From NCBI GenBank assembly GCA_904420585.1, contig CAJFVX010000024.1, forward strand, positions 78,387-142,386: a stretch of 64,000 bases of DNA. Direction: 5' to 3'. How positions within the stretch are numbered: position 1 is the first letter of the stretch; each line of letters opens with the position of its first letter. The notes under the pieces are model-generated. The model was not told where the DNA came from. It made no database searches and worked only from the letters and a program-made list of their open reading frames with translations. This stretch comes from Candidatus Howiella intestinavium (lineage in GTDB: Bacteria > Bacillota > Clostridia > Oscillospirales > Acutalibacteraceae). Below are positions 58,941-64,000 of the stretch, piece after piece. The translations under genes were made by a program, and so were the position numbers.

Positions 58941-59393
58941 ATGAAAATAAGCGATTTAATCGCCGAGCGGATCTTACAGCTGCTGGATGCGTCGGGCGGC
59001 GGCAGCGCCGAAATCAAGCGGAACGAGATGGCCGAAAGCATGGGGTGCGTTCCCAGCCAGATAAACTATGTGCTGACCTCCCGGTTTACCCCGGAGCAGG
59101 GGTATATAGTGGAAAGCCGCCGGGGAGGCGGCGGGTACATCCGCATCACGCGGGTAAAGCTGGACAGGACGTCGGCCCTGATGCATATTATCAATTCCAT
59201 CGGCGACCGGCTGGATGATTCCAGTGCCCGGGCGGTTTTGGACAACTGTATATACGGCCGGCTCATCGGCGAAAGCGAAGGGGCCGTGATGGAGGCGGCC
59301 CTGTCGGCGGCCGTACTGCGGGAGGCGCCGGCCGAATCCCGGGAGAGGCTGCGGGCTTCGCTGCTCAAACACATGCTGCTTACACAGATTTAA
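58941..59393 (+). CDS. ctsR: Transcriptional repressor of class III heat-shock genes
   Basis: 150 residues. The N-terminal winged HTH is 'ISDLIAERILQLLDASGGGSAEIKRNEMAESMGCVPSQINYVLTSRFTPEQGYIVESRRGGGGYIRI', with the temperature-sensing glycine-rich wing 'RRGGGGYI'. A C-terminal helical dimer domain interacts with McsB. It represses its own operon through the two boxes upstream. AAAGAGGCGG precedes the ATG. Confidence 0.96.
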   Translation: MKISDLIAERILQLLDASGGGSAEIKRNEMAESMGCVPSQINYVLTSRFTPEQGYIVESRRGGGGYIRITRVKLDRTSALMHIINSIGDRLDDSSARAVLDNCIYGRLIGESEGAVMEAALSAAVLREAPAESRERLRASLLKHMLLTQI

Positions 59394-59416
59394 GATGCGG
59401 GAAAGGAAGGATACAT

Positions 59417-59980
59417 ATGTTATGCGATAAATGCGGAAAGCGGACGGCCACCACCCATATTCATGCCAATATCGGCGGCGTTACACGGGAGATGAACCTC
59501 TGTTCCTACTGTGCATCGGTCATGGGCTACGGCGCGGTGTTCGGCGGGCTCAACGGCTTAGTAGGCAGCCTGTTGGAGGAGCAGCATGCTGCCCAGAATC
59601 AGGATGCAAAACGCTGCCCCCAGTGCGGAGCCGCCTTTTCGGAAATCGCCGAAAGCGGCAAGCTGGGCTGTGCCGCCTGCTACGAAACCTTTGCGGAGGA
59701 ACTGGCGCCTTCCCTGCAGCGCATGCACGGCAGGACCAAGCATGTGGGACGGACGCCCTATATCCGCCGGCCGGCGGATGAGAGGGCCGAAAGGCTGAAC
59801 CGCTTAAAGAGCCAGCTGGCTGAGGCCGTAGCGGCAGAGGCCTTTGAAAAGGCTGCGTCCCTGCGGGATGAAATCAAAGCGCTGGAACAGGCCGGCGGGA
59901 AAGGGCTGGATGGCGAATCCACCGCGCCGGCCGATTCCGGGCGGGGGACTTTGCCGGAAGGAGGGGAAGAGCATGTGTAA
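59417..59980 (+). CDS. mcsA: McsB activator with zinc-binding repeats and UVR motif
   Basis: 187 residues. Four CxxC pairs ('CDKC', 'CSYC', 'CPQC', 'CAAC') bind zinc in the first 90 residues. A UVR-type helical hairpin at 130-165 ('RLNRLKSQLAEAVAAEAFEKAASLRDEIKALE') follows, with a low-complexity tail. It activates the arginine kinase McsB and modulates CtsR. Eight bases overlap with mcsB. Confidence 0.94.
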   Translation: MLCDKCGKRTATTHIHANIGGVTREMNLCSYCASVMGYGAVFGGLNGLVGSLLEEQHAAQNQDAKRCPQCGAAFSEIAESGKLGCAACYETFAEELAPSLQRMHGRTKHVGRTPYIRRPADERAERLNRLKSQLAEAVAAEAFEKAASLRDEIKALEQAGGKGLDGESTAPADSGRGTLPEGGEEHV

Positions 59981-61019
59981 ATGGTATGAAGAAGAGGGCC
60001 GGGAAGCGGACGGCGTGGTCAGCACCCGTGTGCGGCTGGCCCGGAACCTGCGGGACCTGCCCTTCCCGACGCGCATGACGGCGGAAAACCGGCAGGAACT
60101 GAACCGGCGGGTCTGTGAGGCATTGGAACGGCCCATGGCCGAAGCCGGCCTGCCGCTGAACCGTGTAGAGATGGACAGCCTGTCGGATATGCAGGCCATG
60201 GCCATGGTTGAGCGGCACTGTATCAGCCCTGAATTTGCCCGGGAAAGGGAAGGGCGCCTGCTGCTCATCAGCGAAAACGAATCGGTCAGCATTATGCTGG
60301 GGGAAGAGGATCATATCCGAATACAGGCGCTTCTGCCTGGTCTCGCCCTGGACGAGGCCTATACAATGGCAGGCAGCATCGATAAACTCCTGTCCGAATC
60401 CCTGGATATCGCCTTTGACAAGCGTCTGGGGTATCTGACGGCCTGCCCCACCAATCTGGGTACGGGACTGCGGGCGTCGGTTATGCTCCATCTGCCCGCT
60501 ATAGAAAGCCGGTCGGCCATGGGGGCTATCACCAATATGGTTTCCAAAATCGGCCTGACCGTCCGGGGAATGTACGGAGAGGGCAGCGGTACCAAGGCGT
60601 CCTTATATCAGCTCTCCAACCAGGTGACCCTGGGGATTTCGGAGGAAGCCGCCCTGTCCAACTTAAAGTCCATCACCGGCCAGATTCTCCAGCGGGAGCG
60701 GGCGGCGCGCAAGGCGCTGGATCCGGATAAGCTGGCAGATATGGTCTGGCGTTCCCTGGGCCTGCTCTGCACGGCCCGCATCCTTTCGGGAGAAGAATTT
60801 ATGGGGCTTATCTCGGCCGTGCGGCTGGGAACCTATATGGGAATTATCCGGACTGACCCGGCCGCTGTGGCCCGTCTGCTGGTGGACTGCCAGCCGGCCA
60901 TGCTCCAGCTGTCGGCGGCGGGGCCGGAGAATCCCCTGCCCATGGAGGCGGCCCAGCGGGACAAGGTGCGTGCGGCCCATGTGCGCAAAATCCTGGGGGT
61001 GGCGATATGCAGCCAATAA
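59973..61019 (+). CDS. mcsB: Protein arginine kinase
   Basis: 348 residues, a phosphagen-kinase-like enzyme that phosphorylates arginines in CtsR and in damaged proteins, marking the latter for ClpC-ClpP. 'VVSTRVRLARNLRDLPFP' (nucleotide binding), 'LLISENESVSIMLGEEDHIRIQ' and 'LGYLTACPTNLGTGLRASVMLHLPA' with the reactive-cysteine segment are present, as is 'RGMYGEGS'. The ATG at 59973 has GGAGGGG upstream. Between mcsB and clpC lie 149 bases without a clear signal. Confidence 0.95.
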   Translation: MCKWYEEEGREADGVVSTRVRLARNLRDLPFPTRMTAENRQELNRRVCEALERPMAEAGLPLNRVEMDSLSDMQAMAMVERHCISPEFAREREGRLLLISENESVSIMLGEEDHIRIQALLPGLALDEAYTMAGSIDKLLSESLDIAFDKRLGYLTACPTNLGTGLRASVMLHLPAIESRSAMGAITNMVSKIGLTVRGMYGEGSGTKASLYQLSNQVTLGISEEAALSNLKSITGQILQRERAARKALDPDKLADMVWRSLGLLCTARILSGEEFMGLISAVRLGTYMGIIRTDPAAVARLLVDCQPAMLQLSAAGPENPLPMEAAQRDKVRAAHVRKILGVAICSQ

Positions 61020-61168
61020 GTCAGGTTTTTGTATGGGGCGACTAAAAGGGGAAAATTTTGCCCATCCTCTGGAATAAGGATATTTGATAAAAGCAATGCA
61101 GAGCCTGCGGTAGACAGGCTGATAAGCGACAGTGCCACGGATTGCGCCGGGGCAAAGGAGGCACAGAT

Positions 61169-63715
61169 ATGAAGTATAATTTTACCGGATTTACCGAAAC
61201 GGCCAACCGGGCCCTGAACCTGGCCATCGATACGGCCGAACGGTTTGGACATACCTATATCGGCAGCGAGCACATTCTGCTTGGGCTGAGCAAGGAAAAC
61301 GCCGGTGCGGCGGCTGCCATCCTGCGGGAAAAGGGGATAACCCCTGACCGGCTGGAGAAGCTGCTGGCTGAGGCGGTGGGACGCGGCACGCCCACCAGCC
61401 TGACCCCCGACCGTTTGACCCCCCGGGCCAAGCGGGTACTGGAACTGGCTATGGCAGGGGCGCGCAGCCTGGGCGTCCCCCAGGTGGGAACCGAACACAT
61501 CCTTACCGCCATTTTGGAGGAAGGGGATAACTATGCCGTCCGTTTCTTAAGCGATTTGGGCGCGGACCCCGGCCAGATTATGCAGGCTGCCTTAAAGGTC
61601 ATGGGTGCGGAGGAAAAGGCAGCCAACGCCCCCTCTGCCGCAGAAAAGGGGAAGGGAAAGACTTCTACGCCCACTTTGGAGCAGTTTGGGCTGGATCTGA
61701 CCGCCGAGGCCAAGGCCGGGCGGCTGGATCCGGTCATCGGCCGCAGTGCGGAAATTGAGCGGGTCATGCAGATTCTCTCCCGGCGCACCAAAAACAACCC
61801 CTGCCTCATCGGGGAACCGGGCGTGGGCAAGACGGCGGTGGTGGAAGGCCTGGCCCTGCAGATAGCCAGCGGCCAGGTTCCTGACCTGCTGCGGGATAAG
61901 CGGGTGGTATCCCTGGATCTGACCGGCATGGTGGCCGGCACCAAATACCGGGGGGATTTTGAGGAGCGCATCAAGTCGGTTATCGACGAGGTCAAAGCCT
62001 CCAGCGACGTCATCCTCTTTATCGATGAGGTGCACACCATCATTGGAGCGGGTTCGGCTGAAGGCTCCACCGACGCGGCCAATATCCTGAAACCCTCTCT
62101 GGCGCGGGGGGAAATGCAGATTATCGGTGCCACTACACTGGATGAGTACCGTAAAAACATTGAAAAGGACGCAGCCCTGGAGCGGCGTTTTCAGCCGGTT
62201 ACGGTGGGGGAGCCCTCTAAGGAGGAGGCGCTGCTTATTCTCAAAGGACTGCGGGAAAAGTATGAAGCCCATCACAAGGTGCGCATTACCGACGAGGCGC
62301 TGGAGGCGGCCGTACAGCTGTCCAGCCGGTATATAGCCGACCGCTATCTGCCGGACAAGGCCATCGACCTCATCGACGAGGCGGCATCCAGAGTGCGCCT
62401 GCAGGCCTTTACCGCCCCTACCGGTGTCAAAGAGCTGGAGGAAGAGGTCAAACGGCTGCAGGAGGAAAAGGTGCAGGCGGTCAACGCCCAGGATTTTGAA
62501 GGCGCCGCTGCCCTGCGGGATAAGGAACGGGAGGCCGCCGGCCGGCTGGCCGAGGCCCAGACCGCCTGGAAGCGCAAAACAGGGGAGATTTCCGGCCAGG
62601 TGACGGCACAAGATATTGCCAGCATTGTGTCCTCCTGGACGGGCATCCCTGTGGTGCAGCTCACCGAGGACGAAAGCCGGCGGCTGCGCAGGCTGGAAAG
62701 CGAAATCCACAAACGGGTTATCGGCCAGGATGAGGCGGTGGTGGCGGTATGCCAGGCCATCCGCCGGGCCCGGGTGGGGTTGAAGGATCCCAAGCGGCCC
62801 ATTGGTTCCTTCCTGTTTTTGGGACCTACCGGGGTGGGAAAGACCGAGTTGTCCAAAGCGCTGGCCGAGGCCATGTTCGGGGATGAAAACGCCATGATCC
62901 GGCTGGATATGTCGGAATATATGGAAAAGCACACCGTATCCCGCCTGGTGGGGTCTCCGCCCGGTTATGTGGGCTTTGAGGAAGGCGGACAGCTTACCGA
63001 AAAGGTACGGCGTAAGCCCTATTCGGTGGTGCTTTTCGACGAGATTGAAAAGGCGCATCCGGATGTTTTCAATATTCTTCTGCAGGTGCTGGAGGACGGC
63101 ATCCTGACCGACTCCCAAGGCCGGCGGGTGGATTTCCGGAACACCATCATCATTATGACCTCCAATCTGGGCGCCCGGCTGATTACCGAGAAAAAGGTTT
63201 CCTTTGGCTTTTCGGCCGCCGATGGCCGGGATGCTGCAGATGCCGCAGCCATCCGGGAAAGGGTCATGGCAGAGGTCAAACGGGAATTCAGACCCGAGTT
63301 TTTAAACCGTATCGATGAAATTGTCGTATTCCGCAAGCTGGGACAGGCGGAGCTGGATAAAGTAGCAGCCCTGATGCTGGACGGCCTGAAGACCCGCGCC
63401 GCCGATTTGGGCATCGAACTGCGGTTTGCCCCCAGCGCTGTGGAGGCGGTGGCCAAAGAAGGGTTTGACCCGGTGTACGGTGCGCGCCCCCTGCGCAGGG
63501 TTATACAGGAGCGCATAGAGAACCTTCTGAGCGAAAAGCTGCTGGACGGTTTTGCCCCTGCGGGCAGCCGGCTTGTCTGTGAATATAAGGAATCGGCCAA
63601 GAATGGCGGGCATTTTATCTTCCGTAAACTGGCTCCCAAAAAGGCGGCAGCACCGGCAGCTGCCGCAGAAAAAGCCGCCCTGCCGCCGGCAGGGGACAGC
63701 ACCGACAATGCGTAA
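61169..63715 (+). CDS. clpC: ClpC-type AAA+ unfoldase
   Basis: 848 residues. Clp N repeats lie at 1-145 ('[33 protein letters not shown]'). D1 has Walker A '[15 protein letters not shown]' and Walker B 'LFIDEVHT'. A short M-domain/UVR coiled coil ('[18 protein letters not shown]') is near 455; D2 has '[15 protein letters not shown]' and Walker B '[11 protein letters not shown]'. The ClpP-docking loop '[12 protein letters not shown]' near 690 is of the VGF type. The C-terminal 30 residues are Ala/Lys-rich. It degrades McsB-marked proteins with ClpP. AAAGGAGG precedes the ATG. Confidence 0.96.
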   Translation: MKYNFTGFTETANRALNLAIDTAERFGHTYIGSEHILLGLSKENAGAAAAILREKGITPDRLEKLLAEAVGRGTPTSLTPDRLTPRAKRVLELAMAGARSLGVPQVGTEHILTAILEEGDNYAVRFLSDLGADPGQIMQAALKVMGAEEKAANAPSAAEKGKGKTSTPTLEQFGLDLTAEAKAGRLDPVIGRSAEIERVMQILSRRTKNNPCLIGEPGVGKTAVVEGLALQIASGQVPDLLRDKRVVSLDLTGMVAGTKYRGDFEERIKSVIDEVKASSDVILFIDEVHTIIGAGSAEGSTDAANILKPSLARGEMQIIGATTLDEYRKNIEKDAALERRFQPVTVGEPSKEEALLILKGLREKYEAHHKVRITDEALEAAVQLSSRYIADRYLPDKAIDLIDEAASRVRLQAFTAPTGVKELEEEVKRLQEEKVQAVNAQDFEGAAALRDKEREAAGRLAEAQTAWKRKTGEISGQVTAQDIASIVSSWTGIPVVQLTEDESRRLRRLESEIHKRVIGQDEAVVAVCQAIRRARVGLKDPKRPIGSFLFLGPTGVGKTELSKALAEAMFGDENAMIRLDMSEYMEKHTVSRLVGSPPGYVGFEEGGQLTEKVRRKPYSVVLFDEIEKAHPDVFNILLQVLEDGILTDSQGRRVDFRNTIIIMTSNLGARLITEKKVSFGFSAADGRDAADAAAIRERVMAEVKREFRPEFLNRIDEIVVFRKLGQAELDKVAALMLDGLKTRAADLGIELRFAPSAVEAVAKEGFDPVYGARPLRRVIQERIENLLSEKLLDGFAPAGSRLVCEYKESAKNGGHFIFRKLAPKKAAAPAAAAEKAALPPAGDSTDNA

Positions 63716-63723
63716 TATGCAAG

Positions 63724-63760
63724 CGGGCCTGCTGCTGGTATGAGGCAGCGGGCCCGCTGT
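63724..63760 (+). terminator. Probable terminator of the clpC operon
   Basis: Imperfect hairpin AGCGGGCCTGCTGC...GCAGCGGGCCCGCT followed by GTTTCTAAGTTGTT; the T-run is interrupted. Confidence 0.65.
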
Positions 63761-63801
63761 TTCTAAGTTGTTAAAAACCGCTGTTTCTAAGTTGTTAAAA
63801 A
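63754..63801 (+). repeat. Perfect 24-bp tandem duplication
   Basis: The 24 bases at 63754-63777 (beginning CCGCTGTTTCTAAGTTG and ending in five A) are repeated exactly at 63778-63801. It lies between the clpC terminator and the tRNA-Leu promoter. Confidence 0.95.
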
Positions 63802-63807
63802 AAGAAG

Positions 63808-63836
63808 TTGACAGACTCAAGATGAGATGATATAAT
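63808..63836 (+). promoter_or_regulatory. Consensus promoter of tRNA-Leu
   Basis: -35 TTGACA (63808-63813), a 17-bp spacer and -10 TATAAT (63831-63836): a perfect sigma-A consensus, 16 bases before the tRNA. Confidence 0.93.
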
Positions 63837-63852
63837 ATTTAAGCTTGATTAT

Positions 63853-63936
63853 GCGAGTGTGCTGGAACAGGCAGACAGGCACGTTTGAGGGGCGTGTGTC
63901 TTTGACGTACGGGTTCAAGTCCCGTCACTCGCACCA
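63853..63936 (+). tRNA. tRNA-Leu (anticodon GAG)
   Basis: 84 bases with encoded CCA. Acceptor GCGAGTG/CACTCGC, anticodon stem CACGT/GCGTG with loop TTGAGGG (anticodon GAG), a long variable arm as in class II tRNAs, and T arm ACGGGTTCAAGTCCCGT. Confidence 0.96.
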
Positions 63937-63945
63937 AGCATAAAT

Positions 63946-63983
63946 CCCCGGAAGCCGCTGATTGCAGGGCTTCCGGGGTTTTG
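63946..63983 (+). terminator. Terminator after tRNA-Leu
   Basis: A perfect 11-bp stem CCCCGGAAGCC/GGCTTCCGGGG (63946-63956 with 63968-63978) plus TTTT. It shares its stem with the terminator of tRNA-Gly. Confidence 0.88.
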
Positions 63984-64000
63984 TGTTTTGCTAGGATATC

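Noticed and set aside
61020..61168. Possible extra CtsR box or promoter between mcsB and clpC
   Set aside because: No GGTCAAA heptads or convincing -35/-10 pair found; read-through from the ctsR promoter is simpler.

Overview
The window looks like chromosome from a GC-rich member of the Clostridia (Firmicutes), probably a gut Oscillospiraceae/Ruminococcaceae-type anaerobe. The evidence is a ctsR-mcsA-mcsB-clpC stress operon with CtsR boxes, a DUF3343 plus cysteine desulfurase pair, a CD1247-type zinc-ribbon protein, strong AGGAGG-like ribosome binding sites, many ATGA gene overlaps, and secreted glycosidases ending in dockerin-type repeats. I cannot name a species. I see no CRISPR array, prophage, transposase or rRNA operon.

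Layout. (1) 1-9.1 kb: the distal part of a plus-strand polysaccharide (capsule/EPS) operon: three glycosyltransferases (the first cut by the window edge), a Wzy-like membrane protein, a TupA-like ATP-grasp protein, a P-loop kinase, UDP-glucose dehydrogenase, UDP-glucuronate 4-epimerase and a Wzx-like flippase. It is closed by a strong terminator. (2) 9.2-13.3 kb: a P2A calcium ATPase with a long acidic tail, and a PHP-domain protein. (3) 13.4-26.4 kb: a fructan/fructose locus. A LacI-type repressor is divergent from a secreted, dockerin-bearing GH32 fructanase and a cytosolic GH32. Convergent to these is a fruR-fruK-fruA-ptsH-ptsI operon, so extracellular fructan hydrolysis, PTS uptake of fructose and phosphorylation to fructose-1,6-bisphosphate are encoded together. 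(4) 26.6-30.9 kb: rsmD-coaD with a coiled-coil protein, then a MerR/TipA-like regulator with an ABC exporter. (5) 30.9-35.4 kb: a thiamine salvage operon (thiM, thiE, HAD phosphatase, thiD, cytX) behind a TPP riboswitch and terminator. (6) 35.4-45.6 kb: a hairpin-rich repeat element, a DUF436 protein, cca, tRNA-Gly, a very large secreted GH92 alpha-mannosidase with dockerin, mtaB, a Crh-like HPr paralogue lacking the catalytic His, and a branched-chain aminotransferase. (7) 45.7-58.8 kb: an AbgT transporter, DUF3343 plus cysteine desulfurase, a regulator with two AraC DNA-binding domains, ychF, efp, small orphan proteins, a PAP2 phosphatase, tRNA-Pro, a 2H phosphoesterase overlapping a chloramphenicol acetyltransferase homologue, and a 50-residue cysteine-rich mini-protein. 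(8) 58.8-64 kb: ctsR-mcsA-mcsB-clpC, then tRNA-Leu.

How the parts fit. Two secreted enzymes, for fructan and for alpha-mannosides, carry related C-terminal dockerin-type modules. This implies a cohesin-bearing scaffold elsewhere in the genome. The fructose PTS operon carries its own EI and HPr (His15 and Ser46 both present), and a second HPr-like protein keeps only the serine site, which suggests layered catabolite control. Nothing here is clearly a new defence or mobile system. The best leads are the dockerin-tagged fructanase/mannosidase pair, the double-AraC regulator with its membrane-protein partner, the cysteine-rich mini-protein, the hairpin-cluster repeat and the 2H phosphoesterase-CAT pair. 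Coordinates and motifs are read directly from the sequence; family names come from my recognition of motifs without any database search.
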